From: Deinococcus frigens DSM 12807
Lineage (GTDB): Bacteria; Deinococcota; Deinococci; Deinococcales; Deinococcaceae
Direction: 5' to 3'
Length of the DNA: 64,000 bases
Assembly: GCF_000701425.1 (NCBI RefSeq)
Contig: NZ_JNIW01000010.1
Coordinates: 1-64,000 of the forward strand
The notes beneath the pieces are model-generated. The model was not told the DNA's origin and ran no database searches. It saw only the letters and a program-made list of their open reading frames with translations. Below, piece by piece: positions 1 through 8,325 of this stretch. The position numbers were made by a program, and so were the translations under genes. Every line of letters begins with the position of its first letter. The first letter of the stretch is position 1.

Positions 1-1
1 C

Positions 2-316
2 GACGCCGCCAGTCTGGAGCGCCTGATCCTGGTGCTGTCGGTGGCGACCTTGCTGCTCGTCTCCGAAGGTATCGAGGTGGTGCAGCGTGGGGATCGACGA
101 CACGTCGATCCCCACTGGCGGCGGGCGCTGAGCTACCTCAAGATCGGTCTCCGGGCGGTTCATTACGCGCTGAGCCGTGGTCAGGCAATCTTCTCTCACC
201 TGACGCTCCAGGGCGGGCCTGACCCTGAACCACCAGGTCAGCGGAAACGCCTTCATGCCCCCCCTCAAACCACCCTTGAAGTCGGCTGGCAACTCGTTTT
301 TCGTCCGCACTCATAA
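2..316 (+). CDS. IS4-family transposase, C-terminal fragment (runs in from left edge)
   Basis: The frame is open from base 2, so this is the 3' end of a gene that begins outside the window. The 105 visible residues contain [19 protein letters not shown] followed by a basic segment and [13 protein letters not shown], the C-terminal pattern I associate with Deinococcus IS4-type transposases that cut and paste the element. The catalytic DDE residues lie upstream and are not visible. The last ~35 residues are Pro/Arg-rich, as in the variable tails of these proteins. I could not identify a terminal inverted repeat after the stop, so the right end of the element is undefined. Whether the copy is intact cannot be judged. 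The family call rests on remembered similarity and is fairly good. Confidence 0.6.
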   Translation, partial: DAASLERLILVLSVATLLLVSEGIEVVQRGDRRHVDPHWRRALSYLKIGLRAVHYALSRGQAIFSHLTLQGGPDPEPPGQRKRLHAPPQTTLEVGWQLVFRPHS

Positions 317-361
317 AATTTGTCAGGCCGCCAGGCGCTGGCACTGGAACTTAAAAAGAAG

Positions 362-393
362 GCCCCTGGCCCGTGCTGGACGAGGGGCTTTTT
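362..393. terminator. Possible bidirectional rho-independent terminator
   Basis: GCCCCT (362-367) can pair with AGGGGC (383-388), followed on the plus strand by TTTTT (389-393). On the minus strand the same stem is followed by a CT-rich run ending in five T. It lies between the transposase end and the 3' end of the minus-strand gene at 485, so it could serve both. The stem is short (6 bp) with a 15-nt loop. The remaining 394-484 shows nothing I can name. Confidence 0.5.
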
Positions 394-484
394 GACGGAC
401 TGGACCGCAGAAGCGCCCACAAGGACACTTGGACGCCCGCTCGAAATTCCAGGTGGTTCCAACACCTTTCGGTCGGAGTCCCAG

Positions 485-1084
485 TCAGCCCTTCAGCACC
501 ACCTGCAATTCCTTGTAGATGGCGCGGCTTTCCTCCACGGTCTCACCGTAACCGCGCATCAGGATGCGGGCGGCCTCTCCCCCACGGCCTGCGGCCTTGA
601 GTTGATCGAGGAGATCGTCGATGTGGTTGCGCGCCTTTTCCATCTGCGGATCGCGGGGCGGCTCCGGGGGAAGTGGCGCAACAGCAGGCGAGCTGGGCAG
701 CGGCGTCACCTCGTCCAGATCGGAGGTATTGGGACCGTCCTCGGCGTCGTATTCCACCCAGGGAATTTCCCCGGCAGGCGCGACACCAAAGGTGCGGGCG
801 GCGTCGGCCAGGGCGGCCCATTTGGCGTCGCTGAGGGTATGGCCGCCGGACAGGCCCTCGCGGGTCACGCCCAGCAGGGTCAGGCGGGCGCGGACCACCG
901 GGGGCTGCACGCTGTCGCAGGCCCAGGCCAGGCTCCACTGTGGATCGGCACTCTCCAGGTGCAGGGCCATCTGGTCCAGGTCAGGCGCGGGAATCACGCG
1001 CGCCTGATCTCCCCGCACTTCCAGGGTGGCCCAGGCACTCATGCTGGCGCGGAGGGCTTCGCGCACGCGGTCAAATTCAGGCAT
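485..1084 (-). CDS. Rad52/DdrA-like single-strand DNA-binding protein (putative)
   Basis: About 199 residues from the ATG at 1084; a TTG ten codons upstream is a less likely start. The segment PVVRARLTLLGVTREG, then AKWAALADAARTFGVAP, resembles the core of the Rad52/22 family as seen in deinococcal DdrA, where a tryptophan strand, VxxRLTVLGVxRE and a helix ending FGV recur. A Pro-rich linker (~130-150) follows, then a helical C-terminal part (HIDDLLDQLKAAG, GYGETVEESRAIY) that also recalls DdrA. By analogy it would bind or protect single-stranded DNA ends. The true DdrA is somewhat different in my memory, so this looks like a divergent paralogue. The gene lies 34 bp after the acylase gene and probably shares its transcript. 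The CDS is secure; the fold is an inference. Confidence 0.6.
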   Translation of the reverse strand: MPEFDRVREALRASMSAWATLEVRGDQARVIPAPDLDQMALHLESADPQWSLAWACDSVQPPVVRARLTLLGVTREGLSGGHTLSDAKWAALADAARTFGVAPAGEIPWVEYDAEDGPNTSDLDEVTPLPSSPAVAPLPPEPPRDPQMEKARNHIDDLLDQLKAAGRGGEAARILMRGYGETVEESRAIYKELQVVLKG

Positions 1085-1118
1085 GCTGCGAAGTCTAAAG
1101 GTCTGAGGGTCCAAAAGT

Positions 1119-3524
1119 CTAAGGGCGGGTTTCGGATTTGTTGCCTGACAGCCCCGGCGTCAGGGTCAGCTTCTGGACCTTGCCCCAGTCCTTCTCGTCG
1201 GTACTCATGGGCAGGTATTCTCCGGCGATCCACAGGGGCTGCTGGTCGCTGACATGGCCGCCCAGCGGATTGCCGCCCTGGCCCAGGCTGCCGACAAAGA
1301 CACTCTTGTTCAGGTCACTCAGGTCAACGATCTGGCGGTAGCTGGCCCCGTGCGTCTGCCGGAAGGTCCCCTGCTCCGGGCGGGCAACGTTCACGGTGTT
1401 GGTCCCGCCGCCCGTGGGCGCGCCGTGGTTGAACAGCCACGCCAGCGCGCTGACGTTGCCAAACGCGCGGTGGTTGCTGGCGACGTGGTGCAGCTTGCCG
1501 TAGGTCCAGCCCGAGGGATCGGCTCCCAGACGGGCGCTCAGATCCTCCACCGCCCGCTTCAGGCTGGCGCTGAGCTGGGCAGCGCAGTTCTGGAGCTTCG
1601 CGGCCTCGTCGCGGCACAGTTCGCCGTCGGTCTGGAGCTGCTTCAACACGCTCAGACTGTTCAGGGTGGTGCTGTTGCCCAGTTCGTCCTGGGCCATGGT
1701 CTGCAACCCCATCAGCCACGCCTCGAAGATGCTGGGGGCGACCCCATCCACGCGCTCGTTGCCGTCCCAGCCGCGCAGCAGTTCCAGCGCCTGACGGCTG
1801 GGGTCACCGTCGGGCTGGGTGGCGAGCAGCGCGCCTTTCATGTCCTGCCATACCAGACTGACGGTATCGAGTTGCACCGCTTTCACGTCCTGCACGGTCA
1901 GGCCGTCGGGCCTGGCAGTCAGCAGTTCGGTGATGCGCTGGGCGCGGTACGGCTCGGCCCAGTTGCGCTCATTGCCCAGGTTGTAGGCGTAGCTGTCCGG
2001 CACGACTTTGTTGTTCGCCGTGACCACCAGCCCGTCGGCGGGGTTGTAGGTGTGGGGCAGCGCAGCGAAGGGAATGTAACCGGTCCACTCGCGGCTGCCG
2101 TCGCCGCTGACCGGCAGGCTGCCGTCCCAGCCGTCGCGTATTGGCACTTTCCCCGGCGCGTAATAGCCGGTATTGCCATCCACATCGGCGTAGACGAAGT
2201 TCTGACTGGGGGCCACGTAACTGGTCAGGGCCGTCTTGAAGTCGTCCCAGTTTTGCGCGTAATTCAGGCCCATGAAGGCGTCCATGGTGGTGTCGCCCGG
2301 TTGCAGCGCCGTCCACCTGAGGGCCACGCGCGGCCCCACGTCGGCTGCGCCCGCGTCGCTGACCACCGGGCCGTGCTTGCTCTGGCGCACGGTCAGAGTC
2401 ACGTCGTCGCCGCCCTTGACTGTAATGACTTCCTGGCGCTGGGTAAACGAGGCGTCGGCAGCTTCGATATACAGGTCCTGCACGTCTGGATTGGTGTTGG
2501 TCACGCCCCAGGCCACCTGCTCGTTGCGCCCGATCACGATGGCGGGCAACCCCGGAATGCTGGCCCCGATGGCCTTGAGGCCAGGCCCCTGGATGTCGGC
2601 CAGATACCACAGCATCGGACTGGTCAGCGACAGGTGGGGATCGTCGGCCAGGATCGGCTTGCCGCTGGCGGTGCGGCTTCCCGCGATCACCCAGTCGTTG
2701 CTCCCTTTGCCGGGAACGGCTTGCAGACCCAGCTCGCGGGCCGCGTTCAGGTGGGTTTGCAGGGAAGCCAGAGCTGATGAGGAGAGGGTGGCCGTGTTCG
2801 GATCGGCCCCTGGCCTCCTCCCCGTTGTCGCCAGTTCATCGCCGCTGAGGATGGTGGGGCCGTTTGCCGGGTAGGGGGCGACAACCTCATTCAGACCCTG
2901 CTGGCCCAGGCGCTGCATGACGCGGGTGTTCAGCACCTCGCCCTCCATGTTGCCGCCCAGGTCATAGGCCATCAGCTTGCTCCAGGACACGCTGTCCACC
3001 TCCTGCCAGGGTGCGGGGGTGTAGCCCAGGATGCGGAACTCGGGAGCCACCTTGCCCTGCTGCATGGCCGCGTTCACCCCTGCCGTGTAGGCGCTGACCA
3101 GACGGCGCGAGCGCCCCGAGAGAGCGGGCAAGATCGACTCGGCGGCCTGCTGGAATCCCCAGGTCCGCAGGAATTTGTCCTGGGCCAGCGCGGGTTCGCC
3201 CAGCACTTCAGCCAGGCGGCCCGCCACCACGCGGCGCTGGAAGTCCATCTGCCACGCGCGGTCCTGCCAGTGGACAAAACCCAGCGCATACACGGCGTCC
3301 TCGTCGGACTGTGCGCGGATGTGCGGCACGCCCCAGGCGTCTCGGGTGACCGACACCGGGGTGGTCAGCCCGCTTGATGTCACGTCTCCACTGACCTGCG
3401 GCACAGACATTGCCCTGGCCCACCACACCACCCCCAGTACCGCCACCAGCACGAACAGCAGCAGCCACAGCAGCCCCCAGCCTATGCCCGCCACCCCATG
3501 TAACACCGATCCACGTCGCGCCAT
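1119..3524 (-). CDS. Penicillin acylase family protein (Ntn hydrolase)
   Basis: An 801-residue protein with an N-terminal membrane anchor or signal (about residues 14-38), then the family opening VTRDAWGVPHIRA. The precursor is expected to cleave itself before Ser275 in GSNDWVIAG, which makes Ser275 the N-terminal nucleophile of the beta subunit; a spacer of about 25-40 residues before it is typical. NTNPDVQDLY and the C-terminal GG.NTVN region also fit. Such enzymes hydrolyse amides, including beta-lactam side chains or acyl-homoserine lactones; the substrate here is unknown. It acts outside the membrane by prediction. It leads a two-gene unit with the Rad52-like gene. Confidence 0.9.
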   Translation of the reverse strand: MARRGSVLHGVAGIGWGLLWLLLFVLVAVLGVVWWARAMSVPQVSGDVTSSGLTTPVSVTRDAWGVPHIRAQSDEDAVYALGFVHWQDRAWQMDFQRRVVAGRLAEVLGEPALAQDKFLRTWGFQQAAESILPALSGRSRRLVSAYTAGVNAAMQQGKVAPEFRILGYTPAPWQEVDSVSWSKLMAYDLGGNMEGEVLNTRVMQRLGQQGLNEVVAPYPANGPTILSGDELATTGRRPGADPNTATLSSSALASLQTHLNAARELGLQAVPGKGSNDWVIAGSRTASGKPILADDPHLSLTSPMLWYLADIQGPGLKAIGASIPGLPAIVIGRNEQVAWGVTNTNPDVQDLYIEAADASFTQRQEVITVKGGDDVTLTVRQSKHGPVVSDAGAADVGPRVALRWTALQPGDTTMDAFMGLNYAQNWDDFKTALTSYVAPSQNFVYADVDGNTGYYAPGKVPIRDGWDGSLPVSGDGSREWTGYIPFAALPHTYNPADGLVVTANNKVVPDSYAYNLGNERNWAEPYRAQRITELLTARPDGLTVQDVKAVQLDTVSLVWQDMKGALLATQPDGDPSRQALELLRGWDGNERVDGVAPSIFEAWLMGLQTMAQDELGNSTTLNSLSVLKQLQTDGELCRDEAAKLQNCAAQLSASLKRAVEDLSARLGADPSGWTYGKLHHVASNHRAFGNVSALAWLFNHGAPTGGGTNTVNVARPEQGTFRQTHGASYRQIVDLSDLNKSVFVGSLGQGGNPLGGHVSDQQPLWIAGEYLPMSTDEKDWGKVQKLTLTPGLSGNKSETRP

Positions 3525-3870
3525 TGGTCCTCCCCTTGAACCCAGTACAGATTAATGGCCCGCAGCATAGCGGCTGACCGGGCGATGGCGCAGGCAGGGC
3601 GCGGGGCACATGGGGACGCCAGGGAGATACCTCCATCTTGTGCTTGGTTAGAGCATTGGTCCGAATGACAGCATTGGGAAGGGAGACTCCCGGTGCTTCC
3701 ATTCTCTCCTACAGAGCTGTGCCAGTCCCAAATACTCGGCAACATTCACTCACTCCGTTCGGTCAAAAGTGGAGAACTCTTCTGACAAATGCTCTGGGAC
3801 CTGCCAGGTGACCCCCTGACCCCCGCCGCCTCTACAGCGTCTCCCGTACGGGTAGAAGGGTCACATCAAT
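3525..3870. other. Intergenic region, 346 bp, no gene
   Basis: It lies between the acylase gene start and the 3' end of the response-regulator gene. It contains the repeat-like element at 3650-3795 and a perfect palindrome CCCGTACGGG at 3843-3852. The acylase promoter should lie just upstream of 3524 on the minus strand, but I see no convincing -35/-10 pair. The possible frames across it are Cys/Arg-rich and look like non-coding shadows. Confidence 0.6.
3650..3795. repeat. MITE-like element with imperfect terminal inverted repeats
   Basis: The left end reads AGAGCATTGGTCCGAATGAC (3650-3669). The right end, read on the minus strand from 3795, is AGAGCATTTGTCAGAAGAGT. The first eight bases match exactly and about 14 of the first 17 match overall. 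The 146-bp body carries no open frame of note. I recall the internal stretch near 3745-3775 (ACTTTTGACCGAAC on the minus strand) from other Deinococcus intergenic regions, which would make it a dispersed non-autonomous repeat. No clear target-site duplication is visible. Confidence 0.45.
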
Positions 3871-4566
3871 TCACCCTGGTTCCTGCTGAAGTCGGTAGAG
3901 CTTGGCGGGCCGCCCCGACTGACCGTACTGGTGGTCCAGCGCAGCCTCGCCCACCCGCACCAGATGTTCCAGGTAACGCCAGGCCGTCACGCGGCTCAGG
4001 CCCACGCGTTCACCCAGGTCCTCGGCGCTGACGCTGCTCTGCGCCTCACGCAGCGCGGCGGCCACCCGCTCCAGCGTGTGCGGATCGATGCCGCGCGGCA
4101 GGCTCTCCACTGCGCTGGGGGTCACGCCCAGCACGCGGTCCAGTTCGGCCTGGGCCAGATGGGGACCGCCCTCTCCCGTGGGGCGACGGGAGCGGTGCCG
4201 GGCCACCAGTTCGGCCAGCCGCGCGCCAGTAAAGGGCTTGATCAGGTAATCGAAGGCCCCGTGCGCCAGCGCCAGTCTCACGCTGGATTCGTCGTCGGCG
4301 GCGGTGATCAGGGCCACGTCGGTCAGCAGGCCCGCCGCGCGCCAGTGGTGCAGCAGGCCCAGACCGCTGCCGTCGGGCAGATGCACGTCCAGCAGGATCA
4401 GGTCCGGCGCGAGGGCGCGGGCCAGCGAATCGCCCTGGGCGCAGGTGGCGGCGCTGCCCACCACATGCACGCCGGGGTCCCGCTCCAGCAGATCGCGGTT
4501 GACACGGGCCACGCGCACGTCGTCCTCGACGAGCAGCACGCGCACGGAGGGCGGCGCAGGATTCAC
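3871..4566 (-). CDS. DctR/CitB-type two-component response regulator
   Basis: 231 residues. An N-terminal receiver domain (about 8-125) has the acidic pair E14-D15-D16, phospho-acceptor Asp60 in [10 protein letters not shown], Thr88 and Lys110 in YLIKPF. The C-terminal part (about 150-225) has a winged helix-turn-helix ([24 protein letters not shown]), the arrangement of DcuR, DctR and CitB, which control C4-dicarboxylate and citrate genes. The GTG start overlaps the stop of the kinase gene (GTGA), so the two are translationally coupled. The tctCBA transport operon about 4 kb away is the obvious target. The CDS and family are clear; the target is inferred. Confidence 0.92.
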   Translation of the reverse strand: MNPAPPSVRVLLVEDDVRVARVNRDLLERDPGVHVVGSAATCAQGDSLARALAPDLILLDVHLPDGSGLGLLHHWRAAGLLTDVALITAADDESSVRLALAHGAFDYLIKPFTGARLAELVARHRSRRPTGEGGPHLAQAELDRVLGVTPSAVESLPRGIDPHTLERVAAALREAQSSVSAEDLGERVGLSRVTAWRYLEHLVRVGEAALDHQYGQSGRPAKLYRLQQEPG

Positions 4567-6167
4567 CCGCCCACCTGTTCGGACGCTGCAAGAGATACGG
4601 AGAGCGCAGGAAGTGGCGCAGGCAGGCTGACCTCGAACACCGTGACCTGACCGCGCCGGTGATGCCGAAGCTGCCCGCCCAGCGCGCCCACACGGGCCAG
4701 GACCCCGGCCAGGCCATGCCCCCGGCCCTCGCCCTTGCTGCTCACGCCGCGCACGAACAGACTTCCGCTCAGGGCAACGCTCACGCCGGGGCCGCTGTCC
4801 TCGAGCTCGATTTGCAGGCCGTCGGGGTCCTCGCCGATGGACACGGTGACGCGGCCCGGCTGCCCCGCCAGCGCCTCGAAAGCGTTCTCGGTCAGGTTGC
4901 CCACCGCCGTGACCAGGGTATCGGCGTGCCGCTCCCAGACGGGCGACAGGCTGCTGCCCCTGACCACCGCAAAGTCGATGCCCAGCTCCTGCGCCCGCTC
5001 ACGCTTGCCCGCCAGCAGGGCCACCAGACGCGGCACCTGCACGTCGCGCAGCAGTTGCCGGAACTCGGCGTCGGCCCTGATCTCGGCGTTCAGCACCCGC
5101 AGGGCCTCGTCCGGGCGGCCCAGTTGCAGCAGTCCAGAGATGACGTGCAGGCGGTTCTGGTACTCGTGGGTCTGGGCGCGCAGCACGTCCACGAAGCCGC
5201 GTGCATGGGTCAGTTCCTCGGCCAGTGCCAGCGCCTGCGCGCGGTCCCGGAAGCCGCAGACGAAGCCCCCGCCCTCCAGCGGTTCTATGTTTGCCAGCAG
5301 TGGTTCGGCGCGCAGGGTCAGTTCCAGGTTCTGCTGCCGGGCCGCCACGCCGCCGCGCGTTAGTTGGGCCAGTTCGGGCCAGACCTCTTCCAGCCGGAAG
5401 GGCGTGGTCCGCTCGCCCAGCAGCTCGGCGGCGCGGTCACTGACCAGCGTGACCTGACCAGCGGCGTCCACCGCGATCACCCCCTCACGCAGGGCGGCCA
5501 GCACGGCGCGTTGCTGCCGGGCCAGGGCGGCGATTTCCTCCGGCTCTAGGTTCAGGATCTCGGCGCGCAGGCGGCGGGCGGCCCACACCGCGCCCAGCGT
5601 GCCCAGACCCAGCGCCAGCACGAACCACGGCGCAAGCCCGGTCAGGGCCTCGCCCACCAGGGACCACACCTGCGGCATCAGGTAGCCGGTGCTGACCACG
5701 CCCACCACCTCGCCGTCCTCCCAGACCGGCACCTTGCCGCGCACGCTGACGCCCAGGCTGCCGCGCGCCACACTGACGATCTCGCGGCCCGCGAAGGGTT
5801 CGATGTTGTCGCCGCCTTCCATCGGCTGGCCCAGACGCCCGGGCACCGGATGCGCCAGCCGGATCCCCGAGCGGTCCCCCACCACGATGAAATCGGCCTC
5901 TGCCGCGCCGCGCAGTGAATTGACGCGGGCGTTCAGCGCCGGATTGGGCTGGCCCGACGCCGCGCCCCCCACCACCTCCGGCAGCCGGGCCACCAGACGG
6001 CTGGTGGTCATGGCCCGCTCGCCCAGCCGCTCGCGGGCCTCGCCGTACAGTTGCGCGGTCTGCACGCCCACCAGCAGCGCGGTCATGGCGCACAGCACGG
6101 CCAGATGCCAGCGCACCAGGCGGCCTTGCAGCCCTCTACTGGGGAGGAAACGGCGGAGAACTCTCAT
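4563..6167 (-). CDS. CitA/DcuS-type sensor histidine kinase
   Basis: 534 residues. A transmembrane helix (about 23-40), an extracytoplasmic ligand-sensing domain (about 41-170) with the small-CACHE signature [10 protein letters not shown], a second membrane helix (about 174-197), a cytoplasmic PAS domain (about 215-310), then the dimerisation segment with His334 in [18 protein letters not shown]. The ATPase domain shows the N box ([11 protein letters not shown]), G1 (EDSGPGV) and G2 (GRGHGLAGV). This layout is that of citrate or C4-dicarboxylate sensors. It is the upstream partner of the response regulator, overlapping it by 3 bp. Ligand specificity cannot be read from the sequence; a tricarboxylate is suggested by the nearby tctCBA operon. 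Confidence 0.92.
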   Translation of the reverse strand: MRVLRRFLPSRGLQGRLVRWHLAVLCAMTALLVGVQTAQLYGEARERLGERAMTTSRLVARLPEVVGGAASGQPNPALNARVNSLRGAAEADFIVVGDRSGIRLAHPVPGRLGQPMEGGDNIEPFAGREIVSVARGSLGVSVRGKVPVWEDGEVVGVVSTGYLMPQVWSLVGEALTGLAPWFVLALGLGTLGAVWAARRLRAEILNLEPEEIAALARQQRAVLAALREGVIAVDAAGQVTLVSDRAAELLGERTTPFRLEEVWPELAQLTRGGVAARQQNLELTLRAEPLLANIEPLEGGGFVCGFRDRAQALALAEELTHARGFVDVLRAQTHEYQNRLHVISGLLQLGRPDEALRVLNAEIRADAEFRQLLRDVQVPRLVALLAGKRERAQELGIDFAVVRGSSLSPVWERHADTLVTAVGNLTENAFEALAGQPGRVTVSIGEDPDGLQIELEDSGPGVSVALSGSLFVRGVSSKGEGRGHGLAGVLARVGALGGQLRHHRRGQVTVFEVSLPAPLPALSVSLAASEQVGG

Positions 6168-6197
6168 CAGATAAGGTCATTGTAGAACCTTCGTCTT

Positions 6198-6881
6198 CTA
6201 TGCTTCCGTGTCCTGCCCCGGACGTGTGACCTGATCCACCTCCGCCAGCGGCAGCAGCGCCACCATCAGCAAATATCGCTGACCTGCCGGGCCACTGGAT
6301 GCGGATGCCCTGGCACTGACCCCCTGCCCAAAAGCGCTTTGCAAGTTTTCCCCCAACGCGCGGGCGTCGGCAACATCGAGGGTCAGGGTAGTGTCGTAGA
6401 AGACGATGGGCAGGCCACCTGGCGTCTGTTGGGGTGGAAAATCGGTGGTCAGCACCGCACCCCGCTCGTCACGCAGCAGGAAGCGGCCCGAGTGTTCGCT
6501 GCTCCGCAATACCTCCCCATATGCCCGGATTAGCGTTCCGAAAAGGGGCGCACCTTGCGCGGCCAGCCGATCTTCGAGGGTGTGGTAGGCGGTCAGGCCG
6601 AAAGGAACGAAATAGGCATCGTGGACGCTCCGGTAATGCTTGATCGCCCGGCCCGCCCGGCGTTCGGTGCGCGTGACCCGCAGCAGCCCGGCATCCAGCA
6701 TCACCCGGACGCGGTAAAGCAGGGTGTTGAGGTTACACCCCAGTTCCTGCGCCGCCGCGCTGACTGTGCGCTCCTCGGCTAAGAACGGTTTGAAATAGGT
6801 CAGGCTGCGCGGATCGCTCAGCAGGTGGGCCTGTCCCACATCCTGAATCACATGCGCCCTACCTGAATCTGGCCCTTTCAT
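6198..6881 (-). CDS. Winged-helix transcriptional regulator (ArsR-like)
   Basis: About 227 residues from the ATG at 6881; an upstream GTG at 6920 would overlap the divergent MFS start and seems less likely. Residues about 30-90 form a winged helix-turn-helix: FLAEERTVSAAAQELGCNLNTLLYRVRVMLDAGLLRVTRTE. The remaining ~140 residues have no motif I recognise and could form a ligand-binding or dimerisation domain. The gene is divergent from, and almost abuts, the MFS exporter gene, the usual layout of a local repressor and its target, so it probably controls that exporter and itself. It reads in the same direction as the kinase gene, 30 bp upstream of it, so co-transcription is possible. Confidence 0.75.
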   Translation of the reverse strand: MKGPDSGRAHVIQDVGQAHLLSDPRSLTYFKPFLAEERTVSAAAQELGCNLNTLLYRVRVMLDAGLLRVTRTERRAGRAIKHYRSVHDAYFVPFGLTAYHTLEDRLAAQGAPLFGTLIRAYGEVLRSSEHSGRFLLRDERGAVLTTDFPPQQTPGGLPIVFYDTTLTLDVADARALGENLQSAFGQGVSARASASSGPAGQRYLLMVALLPLAEVDQVTRPGQDTEA

Positions 6882-6912
6882 TTGCAGCAGCCTAGCGTCG
6901 ATGTTACCTGGC

Positions 6913-8160
6913 ATGACCACTTCGCCTCTGCAAATTCTGCTGCGTCACCAGAATTTCATGCTGGCCTGGTGGGCAGGATTGATCTCGTGGATCGGCAACG
7001 GCGCGATGTTTATTGCCCTGCCAGTCTACGTCTACTCGCGCACAGATTCCACGGTGGCGACGGCCCTGAGCGTGATGACCGGCGCATTCGCCACCACTGT
7101 ACTGGGGCAGGTAGCAGGTGTATTTGTGGACCGCTGGCACCACCGCCGGACCCTGATCTGGGTCAATCTGGCCCTGGCGGTGGTCACGCTGGCGTTTCTG
7201 ATAGGGCTGAACCTGCCGTGGTGGACCATTCTGCCAGTGGCCCTAGCGCAAGCGGCCTTATCGCAGTTTCTGGGGCCAGCCGAGAACGCCCTGCTGCCCA
7301 CACTGGTGGGCGAGCATTTGCTCCCAGCAGCCAATAGCCTCAATGCGCTGAACAACAACCTCGCCCGCCTGATCGGCCCGGCCCTGGGCGGCGTGCTGGT
7401 CGCCCGCAGTGGTTTCGCAGGCGTGGTGATCATGGACGCCCTGAGTTTTGTGCTGGCGGCGGGCCTGCTGCTGCTGATGCGGGTGGAGGATGGGCCGCAT
7501 CAGCCTGCGACAACTCGGCAGCCCGGCGCATTTGGACAGGAATGGCTGGCCGGGTTGCGTGCCGTCCAGGGGCAGCCGCTGCTTATGCTCAGTTTTGGGT
7601 TGGCCGCGCTGGTGGGCTTCGGCGAGGGCTTCATCTCCGCCCTGATGGCCCCCTGGGTCAGCACCACCTTACGGGGAGGAGGGCTGGAACTGGGATATTT
7701 AATGTCGGTGCAGGCGGTGGGAGGCGTACTGGCGGGGGCACTGCTGGCAACATTCGCCGGGCGCTTTTCCACAGTCAAACTGCTGGGCTGGAGCGCTCTC
7801 CTGAGCGGTCTGCTGCTGGCCGTTATTTTTAATTACGCTCTGGTCTACCCCATTCTGTGGCCTGCGCTAGTCCTTACGGCGCTGGCTGGCCTGCCCTTTA
7901 CCGCTTGGGGGACGGCGCAAATGCTAAACCTCCAGCAAGAATCGGTCCCGGAGGTGCGCGGACGGGTGTTCGGCAGTTACTTCGCGCTGTTTGGCGGGGC
8001 GCAGTTTCTGGGCATGGCCGTTTCAGGCGTATTAGGCGACAGGCTGGGGGTTCAGATCATCAATGTGGACGCCATGACGTATCTACTGGCAGGTGTAGTG
8101 GCTCTCACAGCGGTAGGCCGCTACGGCAGGAAACACCTTGTATCTCCTCAGCCAGATTAA
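6913..8160 (+). CDS. MFS efflux transporter
   Basis: About 415 residues from the ATG at 6913 (an in-frame ATG at 6901 is possible). The sequence is hydrophobic throughout with about 12 predicted membrane helices. The loop DRWHHRRTLIWVN after helix 2 corresponds to MFS motif A (GxxxDRxGRR-like), and LIGPALGGVLVA fits helix 5. The resemblance is to the MefA/EntS-type drug and siderophore exporters. It exports an unknown small molecule across the inner membrane. The divergent winged-helix gene is the likely regulator. The 166 bp to tctC contain that operon's own promoter signals, so the exporter is probably a separate unit. Confidence 0.9.
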   Translation: MTTSPLQILLRHQNFMLAWWAGLISWIGNGAMFIALPVYVYSRTDSTVATALSVMTGAFATTVLGQVAGVFVDRWHHRRTLIWVNLALAVVTLAFLIGLNLPWWTILPVALAQAALSQFLGPAENALLPTLVGEHLLPAANSLNALNNNLARLIGPALGGVLVARSGFAGVVIMDALSFVLAAGLLLLMRVEDGPHQPATTRQPGAFGQEWLAGLRAVQGQPLLMLSFGLAALVGFGEGFISALMAPWVSTTLRGGGLELGYLMSVQAVGGVLAGALLATFAGRFSTVKLLGWSALLSGLLLAVIFNYALVYPILWPALVLTALAGLPFTAWGTAQMLNLQQESVPEVRGRVFGSYFALFGGAQFLGMAVSGVLGDRLGVQIINVDAMTYLLAGVVALTAVGRYGRKHLVSPQPD

Positions 8161-8170
8161 CCTTACTTTC

Positions 8171-8197
8171 GTGCATTGTGTTCATGGCTGTGCATTG
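8171..8197 (+). promoter_or_regulatory. Direct repeat GTGCATTG x2, possible activator site for tctCBA
   Basis: GTGCATTG occurs at 8171-8178 and again at 8190-8197, a start-to-start distance of 19 bp, about two helical turns. That geometry suits a dimeric response regulator bound to one face of the DNA. The site lies about 40 bp upstream of a plausible -35 box. The nearby DctR-type regulator is the natural candidate. This is an inference from position and spacing. Confidence 0.4.
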
Positions 8198-8235
8198 CGC
8201 TCATTAAAAACCGCGTGCCAGACGGCCCAATCCTC

Positions 8236-8264
8236 TTGCTAAGTATCGAGTGAGAGGCTAGGCT
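8236..8264 (+). promoter_or_regulatory. Possible sigma-70-type promoter of tctCBA
   Basis: TTGCTA (8236-8241) and TAGGCT (8259-8264) are separated by 17 bp. The -35 is a fair match and the -10 is weak, which would fit an activated promoter. A run of nine C (8292-8300) follows between promoter and start codon, flanked by GCGC on both sides so that a small hairpin is possible. Confidence 0.4.
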
Positions 8265-8325
8265 GCAAAGCACGCACAATCCACACCCGCGCCCCCCCCC
8301 GGCGCAGCCCAATGGAGGTTTCACC

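Noticed and set aside
3482..3745. Minus-strand frame of 87 residues upstream of the acylase gene
   Set aside because: It runs through the repeat-like element and into the acylase start, is Cys/Ser-rich, and has no family pattern.
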